The notes under the pieces are model-generated. The model did no database searches. It saw only the letters and a program-made list of their open reading frames with translations, and was not told where the DNA came from. A stretch of DNA of 64,000 nucleotides, from NCBI RefSeq assembly GCF_030687495.1, contig NZ_CP117435.1, positions 4,158,501 to 4,222,500 of the forward strand, in the 5' to 3' direction. Of the stretch, positions 10,112 to 18,736 are shown in pieces. Source of the stretch: Pseudomonas sp. FP453. GTDB lineage: Bacteria; Pseudomonadota; Gammaproteobacteria; Pseudomonadales; Pseudomonadaceae. A program made the translations under genes and the position numbers. The first letter of the stretch is position 1. Each line of letters opens with the position of its first letter.

Positions 10112-10200
10112 TGTGGGAGCTGGCTTGCCTGCGATAGCGGTCTGTCAGTTAAAGAGATGCAAGCTGACCCGCCGCCATCGCAGGCAAGCCAGCTCCCACA
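10112..10200. repeat. REPIN, near-identical to the copy at 13393-13481
   Basis: An 89-base inverted REP pair with inner spacer GCGGTCTGTCAGTTAAAGAG. The copy at 13393 differs by one base in the spacer (TCTATCAG for TCTGTCAG) and has the same orientation. The two bracket the riboswitch-controlled transporter operon. Confidence 0.9.
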
Positions 10201-10271
10201 CAAGCCAGTTCCCTCAGAGATCGCATTTGTTCTGCGATTTCCCCGTTGCAACTCCCCCTTCGCACCACGAT

Positions 10272-10455
10272 CGACTACCATGGCGCGCCGGTTCCCGAAG
10301 GGGACTAACAGGGAATCCCCAGCGCGCCCCATCGCGCCAATCGGAACTGCCCCCGCAACTGTAGGTGCCGAGCCTGCTCCCCACTGCCACTGGACGCTGT
10401 CCGGGAAGGCCGGAGCGAGGCGACGACGCACCAGTCAGGAGACCTGCCGGCCCAG
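10272..10455 (+). promoter_or_regulatory. Cobalamin (vitamin B12) riboswitch
   Basis: The leader holds the conserved landmarks of the cobalamin riboswitch in order: a paired region around GGCGCGCC, the segment TAACAGGGAAT at about 10306-10316, CTGCCCCCGCAACTGT at about 10347, the B12-box core GCCACTG at about 10386, GGGAAGGC at about 10403, and AGTCAGGAGACCTGCC at about 10433. It ends roughly 130 bases before the first gene of a BtuFCD-type operon. Known members of this class turn the downstream gene off when adenosylcobalamin is bound. The edges are approximate. Confidence 0.93.
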
Positions 10456-10582
10456 CGTTATCACCAACCGGCGGGGTGTCCGGGAAGGACATCCTTGCGC
10501 GGCCCCGGCGGCCGTGTTCGTGGGTGTATTTCCACTACCGTACCTCCCCAGTCCACTGTACGGTCCCAACGGAGATTGCCCC

Positions 10583-11593
10583 ATGCTGCCACGCGTTACC
10601 GCCCTGCTCACCGGCCTGGGTTTCTGTGCCCTGGCCCACGCCGCGCCGACCCACTACCCGCTGTCGCTGGAAAACTGCGGCAGCAGCCTCAGCTTCCAAC
10701 AAGCCCCCGCACGCAGCGTGACCATCGGCCAGGCCGCCACCGAGATGCTCTACGCCCTGGGCGTGGGCGAGAAAGTGGTCGGCACGTCGCTGTGGTTCAA
10801 CAACGTACTGCCGCAGTTCAAGACCCTGAACAACGGCATCGAGCGCCTGGCCAATAACGAGCCGAGCTTCGAAGCGGTGATCGCCAAGCGCCCGCAACTG
10901 GTGGCCGCCGAACTGGAGTGGGTGGTCGGCGCGCAGGGCGTGGTGGGCACCCGCGAGCAGTTTCACGAACTGAAAATCCCCACCTACCTGCTGCCCTCCG
11001 ACTGCGAAGGCAAGGACAACCTGGTGGGCGCCGACGGCACGCGGCTGGAGCCGTTTCGCATCGACACCATCTATAAAAGCATCAGCCAACTGGCGGCGAT
11101 TTTTGACGTCCAGGATCGCGGCCAACAGCTGAACGACGAACTCAAGGCACGCCTGGCCAAGTCCGTCGCCACCGTGCAGAGCAAGGGCCTCAAGCAGGCC
11201 AGCGCGCTGGTGTGGTTCTCCAGCGCCGAGATGGCCAGCGATCCCTACGTGGCCGGCCACAAGGGCATCCCCGAATTCATGCTGCAAACCCTCGGTTTGC
11301 ATAACGTGGTGCAGTCCGATGAAGAATGGCCCGCCGTCGGCTGGGAAACCATCGCCAAGGCCAACCCGACCTTCCTCGTCATCGCCCGCATGGACCGTCG
11401 CCGCTACCCCGCCGACGACCACGAGAAGAAACTCGCCTTCCTGCGCAGCGACCCGGTCACGCGCAATATGGACGCAGTGAAAAACAACCGCATCATCATC
11501 CTCGACGCCCTGGCGTTGCAGGCCAGCATCCGCATGTTCGATGGCCTGGAACAACTGGCCACGGCCATCGACGGCTACGACCTGCCGCAATGA
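10583..11593 (+). CDS. Corrinoid ABC transporter, periplasmic substrate-binding protein (BtuF-like)
   Basis: Captures the substrate in the periplasm for the FecCD-type permease that follows. The 336-residue product has a signal peptide (MLPRVTALLTGLGFCALAHA, cut before APTHYP) and a class III binding fold with the opening PARSVTIGQAATEMLYALG. The ATG at 10583 has GGAG about 10 bases upstream; an upstream in-frame extension would translate through the riboswitch and is rejected. It overlaps the permease gene by 4 bases (ATGA). The riboswitch points to vitamin B12 or a related corrinoid as substrate; a metal or other chelate is the main alternative. Confidence 0.87.
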   Translation: MLPRVTALLTGLGFCALAHAAPTHYPLSLENCGSSLSFQQAPARSVTIGQAATEMLYALGVGEKVVGTSLWFNNVLPQFKTLNNGIERLANNEPSFEAVIAKRPQLVAAELEWVVGAQGVVGTREQFHELKIPTYLLPSDCEGKDNLVGADGTRLEPFRIDTIYKSISQLAAIFDVQDRGQQLNDELKARLAKSVATVQSKGLKQASALVWFSSAEMASDPYVAGHKGIPEFMLQTLGLHNVVQSDEEWPAVGWETIAKANPTFLVIARMDRRRYPADDHEKKLAFLRSDPVTRNMDAVKNNRIIILDALALQASIRMFDGLEQLATAIDGYDLPQ

Positions 11594-12594
11594 TCCGTCC
11601 CCTGATCGCCCTGGCCCTGCTGTTGCTCGCCGTACTCGCCGGCGTGGCCATCGGCGAAACCGCCATCTCGCCGCAGGTCGTGCTCCAGGTGCTGGCCAAT
11701 AAACTGTGGGGCGCCGGCTACGTGCTGGACCCCATCGACGAAGGCGTGGTCTGGAACTACCGCCTGACCCGCGCCCTGGTTGCCGCCGCGTGCGGCGCCG
11801 GGCTGGCGACCTGCGGGGTGATCTTGCAGTCGCTGCTGCGCAACCCATTGGCCGACCCCTACCTGCTGGGCATCAGTGCCGGTGCCTCGACCGGGGCGGT
11901 ATTGGTGGCGTTGATTGGCGTGGGCGGTGGTTTGATCTCGTTGTCGGCCGGCGCGTTTGTCGGCGCGATGGCCGCGTTCGCCCTGGTGATTTTGCTCGCG
12001 CGGGCCAGCGGCTCGTCCAGCGGCACCGGGCAGATCATCCTCGCCGGCATTGCCGGTTCGCAGCTGTTCAATGCGCTGACCGCGTTCCTCATCACCAAAT
12101 CCGCCAGCTCCGAACAGGCGCGCGGCATCATGTTCTGGTTGCTGGGCAACCTCAGCGGCGTGCGCTGGCCGTCGGTATGGCTGGCGGTGCCGGTGGCGCT
12201 CGTGGGTTTGGCGGTGTGCCTGTGGCATCGCCGCGCGCTGGATGCGTTCACCTTTGGCAGCGATTCGGCGGCGTCCCTCGGCATCCCGGTGCGGCGCGTG
12301 CAGTTTGTGCTGGTGGGCTGCGCGGCGCTGGTGACGGCGGTGATGGTGTCGATTGTCGGCTCCATCGGTTTTGTCGGGCTGGTGATTCCCCACGCGGTGC
12401 GCCTGTTGCTGGGCACCGGGCATTCGCGCTTGCTGCCGGCCAGCGCGCTGGGCGGTGCGTTGTTCTTGATTGCGGCGGATGTGCTGTCGCGCACCTTGAT
12501 CAAGGGCCAGGTGATTCCGGTCGGCGTGGTCACCGCGCTGGTCGGCGCACCGGTGTTTGCGCTGATCTTGATTGGGCGGAGGAACGCACGATGA
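11590..12594 (+). CDS. Corrinoid ABC transporter permease, FecCD family (BtuC-like)
   Basis: Inner-membrane channel subunit. The 334-residue product has about ten hydrophobic helices and family signatures, including RLTRALVAAACGAGLATCG (~58), NPLADPYLLGISAGAS (~88) and SIGFVGLVIPH (~255), the cytoplasmic loop that contacts the ATPase. Length fits BtuC/FhuB half-type permeases. It overlaps both neighbours by 4 bases, so the three genes form one coupled operon under the cobalamin riboswitch. Confidence 0.9.
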   Translation: MIRPLIALALLLLAVLAGVAIGETAISPQVVLQVLANKLWGAGYVLDPIDEGVVWNYRLTRALVAAACGAGLATCGVILQSLLRNPLADPYLLGISAGASTGAVLVALIGVGGGLISLSAGAFVGAMAAFALVILLARASGSSSGTGQIILAGIAGSQLFNALTAFLITKSASSEQARGIMFWLLGNLSGVRWPSVWLAVPVALVGLAVCLWHRRALDAFTFGSDSAASLGIPVRRVQFVLVGCAALVTAVMVSIVGSIGFVGLVIPHAVRLLLGTGHSRLLPASALGGALFLIAADVLSRTLIKGQVIPVGVVTALVGAPVFALILIGRRNAR

Positions 12595-13355
12595 GCATGC
12601 TCAGTTGCCGCGGCCTGGGCTTCAAGGTGCGTGACGCCGAGTTGCTGCGCGATATTCATCTGGACGTGGCGCAGGGAGAAACCCTCGGCATCGTCGGGCC
12701 GAACGGCTCCGGTAAATCCACCTTGCTCAAGCTGCTGGCCGGGTTGCGCACGCCTGCATACGGCGAAGTGCGCCTGGGCGGCCAACGCCTGGGTGAGCTG
12801 TCCCGCCGCGCCATCGCGCAGCAACTGGCGGTGGTCGAACAACAAGCCGACACCGACGACGCCATCCGCGTGTTCGACGCCGTGGCCCTGGGCCGCACGC
12901 CGTGGCTGTCGGCGCTGAGCCCGTGGTCCGCTGACGACGACAGCATCGTGCGCCAGGCCCTGCACGACGTGGACGCCACCCACCTGAGCCATCGCGCGTG
13001 GCGCAGCCTCTCCGGCGGCGAACGCCAGCGCGTACACATCGCCCGCGCCCTGGCGCAGCGGCCGCAGATTCTGTTGCTGGATGAGCCGACCAACCACCTG
13101 GATATCCAGCACCAGTTGGCGATCTTGAAAGGTGTGCAGGCGCTGCCGGTGACGACGCTGATTGCGCTGCATGACCTGAACCAGGCGCTGACCTGTGACC
13201 GCTTGGCGGTGCTGGATCGCGGGCGGTTGGTGGCGCTGGGCAAGCCGCTGGACGTGCTGACGCCGCAGCGGTTGCAGGACACGTTTGGGGTGCAGGCGCA
13301 TTACCTGACGGACCCGTTTGATGGGGCGCAGATCTTGCGATTACGCTCGAACTAA
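12591..13355 (+). CDS. Corrinoid ABC transporter ATPase (BtuD-like)
   Basis: Powers the transporter. The 254-residue ATPase has Walker A GPNGSGKST (36-44), Q-loop glutamine near residue 84, signature LSGGERQ (140-146), Walker B LLLDEP (161-166) and the switch histidine in LIALHDLNQAL. It is the last gene of the operon; the start overlaps the permease stop (ATGA). No terminator is obvious before the REPIN at 13393, which may serve as the transcript's 3' hairpin. Confidence 0.9.
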   Translation: MSMLSCRGLGFKVRDAELLRDIHLDVAQGETLGIVGPNGSGKSTLLKLLAGLRTPAYGEVRLGGQRLGELSRRAIAQQLAVVEQQADTDDAIRVFDAVALGRTPWLSALSPWSADDDSIVRQALHDVDATHLSHRAWRSLSGGERQRVHIARALAQRPQILLLDEPTNHLDIQHQLAILKGVQALPVTTLIALHDLNQALTCDRLAVLDRGRLVALGKPLDVLTPQRLQDTFGVQAHYLTDPFDGAQILRLRSN

Positions 13356-13392
13356 AGGCTTGAACACGGCCACCCAGACACCATAATTCAAC

Positions 13393-13481
13393 TGTGGGAG
13401 CTGGCTTGCCTGCGATAGCGGTCTATCAGTTAAAGAGATGCAAGCTGACCCGCCGCCATCGCAGGCAAGCCAGCTCCCACA
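13393..13481. repeat. REPIN, near-identical to the copy at 10112-10200
   Basis: Same 89-base unit and orientation as the copy upstream of the B12 operon, with one spacer difference. It lies between the convergent BtuD-like gene and the hydrolase-GNAT fusion gene. Confidence 0.9.
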
Positions 13482-13495
13482 TGATCATTCCCACA

Positions 13496-14911
13496 TTAGA
13501 TCTGGGGTGTTCGCTGCATATGCGTTGTCTGCCACACCGGGTCCACGTCGATATCAACCACTTCAAACCCCTGCCGAAGCCAAAAATCAATCGCCCCCGG
13601 CAAAAACGGATGGGTATGCAGGTACATCACCTCCACCCCCTCCGCCTGCGCCGTTGCCTCTAATGCGCGATACAACGCCGCCGCCAAGCCAACGCGACGA
13701 AATGCCGGCAGCACAAACAAGCGCATCACTTCCACCGTCTTGCGGCCCTGGTAATCGAGCTGGGGGAAGCGGTTGTCATACGGCAGGTAGCCAATGGCAG
13801 CAACGATTTGACCGTCATGACAGGCAATCAGAAAGCGCCCGTCACCTTGAAGGTAGGTCGCCTCAAATTGCGCCAGATCATTCGGCATACCGGCATCGCT
13901 GAGCTTGGGAAACATCTCGGCGCGGGCCTGCTGTACGAAGGCCAGCACCTGTGAAACATCATCCGCAGCCACCGGCCGGATGCCGAGAGGGTCTTCAAGG
14001 GACATCCTGCCCACTATCCATTGGCGGCCATAAGCCAACACCCTACCCGCCATCCCCACCGGAAAATGAATAAACCCATGGGCCGCCTCCGGCACCAAGT
14101 GCACCTGCGCGCCCGGCCATCGCTCAGCGATCAACAGCGTGTCGTCTTTAAGCGGATCCAACTCCCCCACAAACATCAACGCCGGCGGCAACCCGGTGAA
14201 GTCGCCATACAGCGGTGACAACGGCGCCTGCCGACGCTCATCGTCACTCAGCCCCGGCGTGAGCATTTGTAGCGCTTCGACCATGCCGGGCCCGTCCAGC
14301 AATAACGTATCGGGGCCTGCGGCGCGTACGCTGGGCGTGCCTGTGAGGTCATAGACGCCGTAATACAGCAGTGCGCCGCTGACGCGCTTGAGCAACTCCG
14401 GCCATTGCTTCAACGCCAGCAACGTCGCCGCCGCCAGGTGCCCGCCGGCCGATTCGCCGACGATGATCACCGGCAGGCCCGCAAACTCATCGGCGCTCAG
14501 CAACCAACGCGCGGCCGTGAGGCAATCGTCCATCACGCCTTGCACCGGCGTATCGACCGCCAGCCGATAATCCACCGACACCACCGCCACGTCGCAGGCG
14601 TTGACCATGCCCAGGTTGAGTTCGTCATCCATCTGCGCATTGCCGATCACCCAGCCGCCGCCGTGGATATCCAGCACCACGCCCTTGGGTTTGCCGCTGG
14701 GGCGCAGGATGCGCACGGGCACCGAGCCAGCGTGCCGGGTTTCAGCCGCAGGGGCGCGCTTCAGCCGTTGACCGGCACGCAGCAACGCCTGGATCACACG
14801 CGGCGTCACGCGATTGCGGATCTTGAAGCGTGGCAACCAGGCGAGCTTCCTGTTGAAGCGGCGCATCTCGGCCAGTTCGGTTTCGCTGGCGGGCCAGAAG
14901 TTGTGAGTCAT
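13496..14911 (-). CDS. Fusion of an HSL-type alpha/beta hydrolase and a GNAT acetyltransferase
   Basis: A 471-residue two-domain enzyme. Residues ~1-300 are a hormone-sensitive-lipase type esterase: oxyanion motif HGGGW (83-87), nucleophile S154 in GESAGG, and likely D251 (GELDPL) and H277 (AAHGF). Residues ~308-471 are a GNAT domain with the acetyl-CoA segment VEVMRLFVLPAFRRVGLAAAL near residue 395. Both active sites look intact and the reading frame is continuous, so this is a genuine fusion and not a merged pair of calls. The stop of the TspO gene overlaps its ATG by one base (TGATG), so both are co-transcribed. Substrates are unknown. Confidence 0.85.
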   Translation of the reverse strand: MTHNFWPASETELAEMRRFNRKLAWLPRFKIRNRVTPRVIQALLRAGQRLKRAPAAETRHAGSVPVRILRPSGKPKGVVLDIHGGGWVIGNAQMDDELNLGMVNACDVAVVSVDYRLAVDTPVQGVMDDCLTAARWLLSADEFAGLPVIIVGESAGGHLAAATLLALKQWPELLKRVSGALLYYGVYDLTGTPSVRAAGPDTLLLDGPGMVEALQMLTPGLSDDERRQAPLSPLYGDFTGLPPALMFVGELDPLKDDTLLIAERWPGAQVHLVPEAAHGFIHFPVGMAGRVLAYGRQWIVGRMSLEDPLGIRPVAADDVSQVLAFVQQARAEMFPKLSDAGMPNDLAQFEATYLQGDGRFLIACHDGQIVAAIGYLPYDNRFPQLDYQGRKTVEVMRLFVLPAFRRVGLAAALYRALEATAQAEGVEVMYLHTHPFLPGAIDFWLRQGFEVVDIDVDPVWQTTHMQRTPQI

Positions 14912-15351
14912 CAGCGGTTATTTCTCAAAATGGAGAAATTCAACGCCGCCGCCACACACAGCCACGCCAGGTACGGGAACAGGATCAACCCGGTGATCAA
15001 GTCCAGGCGCACCGCCAACACCACCATCGTCGCCACGGTCAGCCACAGCACCGCCAGAATAACCATCCCGGCGAGGATGCGATGGGCGCCGAAGAACACC
15101 GGTGTCCATAACGTGTTCAAGGCAATCTGCGCCGCCCACAGCGCCAGCACCACTTGGCTGTCCGGGATCAGGCTGAGGCGGTAACCGGCCCAGGCCAGCA
15201 GCAGGTAGATCAGCGTCCACGCCACCGGGAACAACCAGTTGGGCGGGGTGAAGCTGGGTTTGACGAGGGATTCGTACCAGGCGCCGGGTTTGAAGAGCAT
15301 GCCGGTGCTGGCGGCGGCGGCGCAGGCGAGCAGGAAGATGAAGAAGGTCAT
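14911..15351 (-). CDS. TspO/MBR family membrane protein
   Basis: A 146-residue five-helix membrane protein. Family hallmarks are visible: KPSFTPPNWLFPVAWTLIY near residue 31 (the PPxW(L/V)FPxxWT loop), ALWAAQIALNTLWTPVFFG (~90) and a C-terminal helix with FPYLAWLCVAAALN. TspO proteins bind porphyrins and cholesterol-like ligands and are linked to tetrapyrrole or oxidative stress control in bacteria. It is first in a two-gene unit with the hydrolase-GNAT fusion. Confidence 0.93.
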   Translation of the reverse strand: MTFFIFLLACAAAASTGMLFKPGAWYESLVKPSFTPPNWLFPVAWTLIYLLLAWAGYRLSLIPDSQVVLALWAAQIALNTLWTPVFFGAHRILAGMVILAVLWLTVATMVVLAVRLDLITGLILFPYLAWLCVAAALNFSILRNNR

Positions 15352-15454
15352 GGTCGGTCCTTGGCTGGGCGTTTCAACTTGGACGTGTGGGGGGCGGGTA
15401 AAAGTTCATTGCCGATTGGGTCTGGAGGCGGGTTGTGAGGGTGCATGGGCTGGC

Positions 15455-15538
15455 GCCATCGCAGGCAAGCCAGCTCCCACATTTAACGGTGTTCACCAGT
15501 CAAAATGTGGGAGTTGTCGAGCTTTAGCGAGGCTACGA
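15455..15538. repeat. Mixed REP pair (main class plus second class)
   Basis: A main-type half, CATCGCAGGCAAGCCAGCTC ending near 15481, is followed by TGTGGGAGTTGTCGAGCTTT and AGCGAGGCTACG (15506-15538), the inverted form of the second class seen at 10015. The outer TGTGGGAG ends pair while the bodies differ. Confidence 0.7.
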
Positions 15539-15579
15539 AGGGATCGCCGCGCACTGCCTGCCGCCCCGCCCTATCCGCA

Positions 15580-15601
15580 TCGGCCTCGGCCTCGGCCTCG
15601 G
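15580..15601. repeat. Short tandem repeat of CGGCCT
   Basis: Three and a half copies of the hexamer CGGCCT occur just before the stop codon of the nucleotidyltransferase gene (stop at 15604, minus strand). It is outside the coding region. Confidence 0.7.
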
Positions 15602-15603
15602 TG

Positions 15604-16167
15604 CTAAGTGGCCCCCACAATCTGGAGCCAAGGCCACCGCTCCTGATAACTCCTGGCCTTGCGCGCAAACAATTCCGGCTCCGGGTGCAACGGGTTGATC
15701 CGCAGCACACCCTGCTCCACATCCACCAAGCCATACGGCGCATACACCTCGCCCGTCGCCACTTCCAGGCCAATACAGGTGCCCGCCACCAGGTAGCGGT
15801 CGATCCCCTGCCGAGCCGTGTGCAATTGCGGATACGGCCGGCCAAACCGCTGGCCATACCAAAGGTGCACCCGCGCTTGATTCTTCACTTCAACGTTGAC
15901 GCCCAGGTCCTCGAACAACCCCTCAGCCGCGCGAATCACGGCGTCCTCGGCTTCGTAGGACAGGTCTGTGTCGAAGTAGAAAACGTCGTAGTCCTTTACG
16001 CCCTGGGCAGCAGGCAGGTTCGACTGGTGATTCCACACCGCCTGGAACAGGCAGCCTGCGGTGAGAAAGCACTGGTCCAGGCCGAGGGCCGGCAGGCGCG
16101 CCGTGATCTCGGCGTTGATCGGGTTGGCCATGGCCAGGTCGAGCAGGGTTTTGACGGTCAATGTCAT
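15604..16167 (-). CDS. Nucleotidyltransferase-like protein (COG3575/DUF925 type)
   Basis: A 187-residue protein with the family pattern: TAGCLFQAVWNHQSN (~36-50), then KDYDVFYFDTDLSYEAED (~58-75) that holds the acidic residues expected of a nucleotidyltransferase fold, and VKNQARVHLWYGQRFG (~98-113). Length fits the family, annotated as nucleotidyltransferase family protein. The true substrate is unknown. It stands alone between repeats. Confidence 0.82.
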   Translation of the reverse strand: MTLTVKTLLDLAMANPINAEITARLPALGLDQCFLTAGCLFQAVWNHQSNLPAAQGVKDYDVFYFDTDLSYEAEDAVIRAAEGLFEDLGVNVEVKNQARVHLWYGQRFGRPYPQLHTARQGIDRYLVAGTCIGLEVATGEVYAPYGLVDVEQGVLRINPLHPEPELFARKARSYQERWPWLQIVGAT

Positions 16168-16256
16168 GTGCGCTCCTTGGACACTTTATGTGTTGGACCC
16201 TGCGACGTTACACCACCGCGTGGTGGTTTTCGTTACGGTAAGACGCCGCAGCTTCC

Positions 16257-16388
16257 CCCGTGGCGAGGGAGCTTGCTCCCGCTGGGGTGCGAAGCGCCCC
16301 CATCGGCCACTGAGTTTTACCTGATTCTGCGCGCTGGTAGGTTTTGGGGCTGCTACGCAGCCCAGCGGGAGCAAGCTCCCTCGCCACA
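16257..16388. repeat. Inverted repeat pair of a third REP class
   Basis: GGCGAGGGAGCTTGCTCCCG with a following GGTGCGAAGCGCCCC (16262-16300) is mirrored by GGGGCTGCTACGCAGCC and GCGGGAGCAAGCTCCCTCGC (16346-16388). The body, built on GGGAGC(T/A)(T/A)GCTCCC, is unrelated to the other two REP types. It lies between two minus-strand genes. Confidence 0.85.
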
Positions 16389-16400
16389 GAGGTGGGTGAT

Positions 16401-16634
16401 TTAGCCCTTCAACTCACTGGCCCGATTTGCCGCTGCATCGTCATAGGCCACATACAACGCCTCGGCGATCTGGCTTTTGATGGCCTTGGTCGATTCCAGG
16501 CCGAGCACAAACCCTTCAGCCTTGCCGCCCGCGCGGTTGAGTTCTTCGTGGGTGGAAGCGCCGGTGATGGCGTCCAGCAGCTTAGCGGCGTGCGGGCCGA
16601 CACCTTTGGGCAGGCTGATTTGGTCGATGGACAT
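16401..16634 (-). CDS. Small hypothetical protein, 77 residues
   Basis: Begins MSIDQISLPKGVGPHAAKLL, with AAAGGT about 8 bases before the ATG at 16634; a longer in-frame start at 16715 lacks such a site. The product is soluble, helical and Ala/Glu-rich with no Cys. I do not recognise the family. It has no close operon partner: the LysR gene downstream on the right is on the same strand, but its stop is 78 bases upstream of this start. Confidence 0.65.
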   Translation of the reverse strand: MSIDQISLPKGVGPHAAKLLDAITGASTHEELNRAGGKAEGFVLGLESTKAIKSQIAEALYVAYDDAAANRASELKG

Positions 16635-16711
16635 GGGCGGTACCTTTATAAAGAAGGATCGGTAGCGCGTGGAACCACTGCCGGGGGTGGCATGGTAGAC
16701 CGATATAGGCC

Positions 16712-17617
16712 TCAAGGGGCTGTTTTCATGAGATCCCGGCCAAACGCACCTTTCACAAAATCGACAAAACTGCGCACCTTCGGCGTCACCCGCCGATCCG
16801 CCGCATACAGCAGGTTCATCGGCGAGGCCGGCACGGTGTAACCCGGTAGCAACGCCAGCAGCGTGCCTTTGCGCAGCGCGTCATGCACCAGTTCCTGGGG
16901 CAACAACACCACGCCCAACCCGGCCACGGCCGCCGACAGCAGCGGGTCACCCTGATTAATCGTCAAACGGCTTGTAATCGGCACCTCCACCCGCCCCTGT
17001 GGGCCTTCGAAGTGCAGGTGTGAGCGCCCGTCCGAATAGGCAAACGCCAGGCATTCATGCTCCTGCAAATCCCATGGGCTGCTGATCGCTGGGCGGCGGG
17101 CCAAGTAGGCCGGCGCCGCGCAGAGCACCATCTGATAGGGTTTGAGGGGCAAGGCCTTCAAGCCGCTGTCAGCCAATTCGCCGATGCGGAACACCACGTC
17201 ATAGCCATCCTCCACCAGGTCCACCAGCTCATTGGACAAGGTCAGGTCCACCGCCACCTGGGGAAACTTGACCATATACTCCAGCAAACGCGGGGCCAAC
17301 GTACTCACGCCAAACGTCACCGGCGCATTGATGCGCAGGCGCCCGCTGGGCACGCCACGGGTCACGGCGGCCATTTCTTCGGCGGCGTACATGTCTGCCA
17401 GGATCAGCTTGGCGCGTTGGTAGAAGGTGCGGCCAAAGTCGGTCAGGCTCTGCTTGCGCGTGGTGCGGTGCAGCAGCGACACCCCCAAGTGCTGCTCCAG
17501 CATCTTCACCTGCTTGCCGATCAGTTGCGGTGACAGGTTCAGCTCATCCGCCACCGCACTGAACGAGCCCAGCTCCACGGCTTTGACGAACGTGGCCATC
17601 AAGGTAAGACGATCCAT
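16712..17617 (-). CDS. LysR-family transcriptional regulator
   Basis: A 301-residue regulator starting MDRLTLMATFVKAVELGSFS, with the winged HTH in the first 60 residues (VADELNLSPQLIGKQVKMLE) and a ligand-binding domain from about residue 90. The HTH-proximal sequence (QSLTDFGRTFYQRAKLIL) is of the CrgA/YafC-like group. The start at 17617 is preferred over the in-frame start at 17731, which would run into the divergent gene. It is divergent from a quinone oxidoreductase gene 103 bases away, its likely target. Confidence 0.88.
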   Translation of the reverse strand: MDRLTLMATFVKAVELGSFSAVADELNLSPQLIGKQVKMLEQHLGVSLLHRTTRKQSLTDFGRTFYQRAKLILADMYAAEEMAAVTRGVPSGRLRINAPVTFGVSTLAPRLLEYMVKFPQVAVDLTLSNELVDLVEDGYDVVFRIGELADSGLKALPLKPYQMVLCAAPAYLARRPAISSPWDLQEHECLAFAYSDGRSHLHFEGPQGRVEVPITSRLTINQGDPLLSAAVAGLGVVLLPQELVHDALRKGTLLALLPGYTVPASPMNLLYAADRRVTPKVRSFVDFVKGAFGRDLMKTAP

Positions 17618-17720
17618 TGGAAACCCATTGTTTCTAGTGTTGCGCCATCCTAGGCCTTTATCCCGCGCCGTCCCACGCCTAAATTGAACGCCACATTGAT
17701 AAACATCGAGGATCAACCCC

Positions 17721-18710
17721 ATGGCCCGCATTGTCAGGATTCACGCCTACGGCGACGCAAGCGTCTTGCAACTGGAAAACATCGACGTCCCGGCGCCAGC
17801 AGCCGATGAAGTGCAAATCCAGGTCAAGGCCTTCGGCCTCAACCGCGCCGAAGTGATGTTCCGCAACCACGCCTACCTGCAAGAAGCCGAGTTCCCCAGC
17901 CGCCTGGGCTATGAAGCGGCTGGCGTGGTGAGCGCCGTCGGCGCAAACGTCCGCGACTTCCAGGTGGGCGATGCCGTCAGCGTCATCCCACCGCTCGATA
18001 TCGCCCGCTGGGGCACCTACGGCGAAGTGGCCAATGTGCCCGCCTACCTCACCGTCAAACACCCGCAAAACCTCAGCTTCGTCCAAGCCGCCGCGTCGTG
18101 GATGCAATACGTCACCGCCTGGGGTGCCCTGGTGGAGCAGGCCAAGTTGGCCCAAGGCGACTTCGTGTTGGTGACTGCCGCCTCCAGCAGCGTCGGCCTC
18201 GCCGCCTTCCAGATCGCCCGCAGCGTCGGCGCTACCGCCATCGCCGTGACCCGCACCCGCGCGAAAAAACAGGCGTTGCTGGAAGCCGGCGCCGCGCATG
18301 TCATCGTCAGCGATGAAGAAGACCTGGTGGAACGTGTGATGGCGCTCACCAACGGCCAAGGCGCCCGCGTGGTGTTCGATCCCATCGGCGGGCCGGGCTT
18401 TGAAGCACTCACCCAGAGCATGGCCCAGGGCGGGATCTTGCTGGAGTACGGCGCGTTGAGTTCGGAGCCGACACCGTTTCCGTTGTTTACCGTGCTGGGC
18501 AGATGTTTGACGCTGAAGGGGTACTTGTACGCGGAGATTGTGGCCGACCCGGCTGCGTTGGCGCGGGCCAAGGCGTTTATTGTGGATGGGCTGGCTTCGG
18601 GGGCGCTGGCGCCGGTGATTGCCAAGACGTTTGGGTTGGATGAGGTGCAGGAGGCGCATCGGTTTTTGGAGGCGAACCAGCAAATCGGCAAGATTGTGGT
18701 GACGGTTTAG
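17721..18710 (+). CDS. Zinc-independent quinone oxidoreductase, MDR superfamily
   Basis: NAD(P)H-dependent reductase of the medium-chain dehydrogenase/reductase superfamily. The 329-residue product has the GroES-like start with GYEAAGVVSAVG (~57-68) and a Rossmann region (FVLVTAASSSVGLAAFQIAR, ~150-169, AxxxxVG pattern). The cysteine cluster that binds structural zinc in alcohol dehydrogenases is absent, as expected for QOR-type enzymes. The divergent LysR protein likely controls it. Substrate is unknown. Confidence 0.85.
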   Translation: MARIVRIHAYGDASVLQLENIDVPAPAADEVQIQVKAFGLNRAEVMFRNHAYLQEAEFPSRLGYEAAGVVSAVGANVRDFQVGDAVSVIPPLDIARWGTYGEVANVPAYLTVKHPQNLSFVQAAASWMQYVTAWGALVEQAKLAQGDFVLVTAASSSVGLAAFQIARSVGATAIAVTRTRAKKQALLEAGAAHVIVSDEEDLVERVMALTNGQGARVVFDPIGGPGFEALTQSMAQGGILLEYGALSSEPTPFPLFTVLGRCLTLKGYLYAEIVADPAALARAKAFIVDGLASGALAPVIAKTFGLDEVQEAHRFLEANQQIGKIVVTV

Positions 18711-18736
18711 GTTTTAGCGGTTAGCTGGGTTATCAG

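Noticed and set aside
10004..10582. N-terminal extension of the BtuF-like gene through the riboswitch.
   Set aside because: A signal peptide begins at 10583 and the upstream part is a structured cobalamin riboswitch.
11706..12590. Upstream extension of the BtuD-like frame through the permease gene.
   Set aside because: The permease frame has clear family motifs and the ATPase starts at the ATGA overlap.
16211..16229. Hairpin CACCACCGCGTGGTGGTTTT as a terminator.
   Set aside because: It lies between two minus-strand genes with the T-run on the plus strand, so no known transcript ends there.
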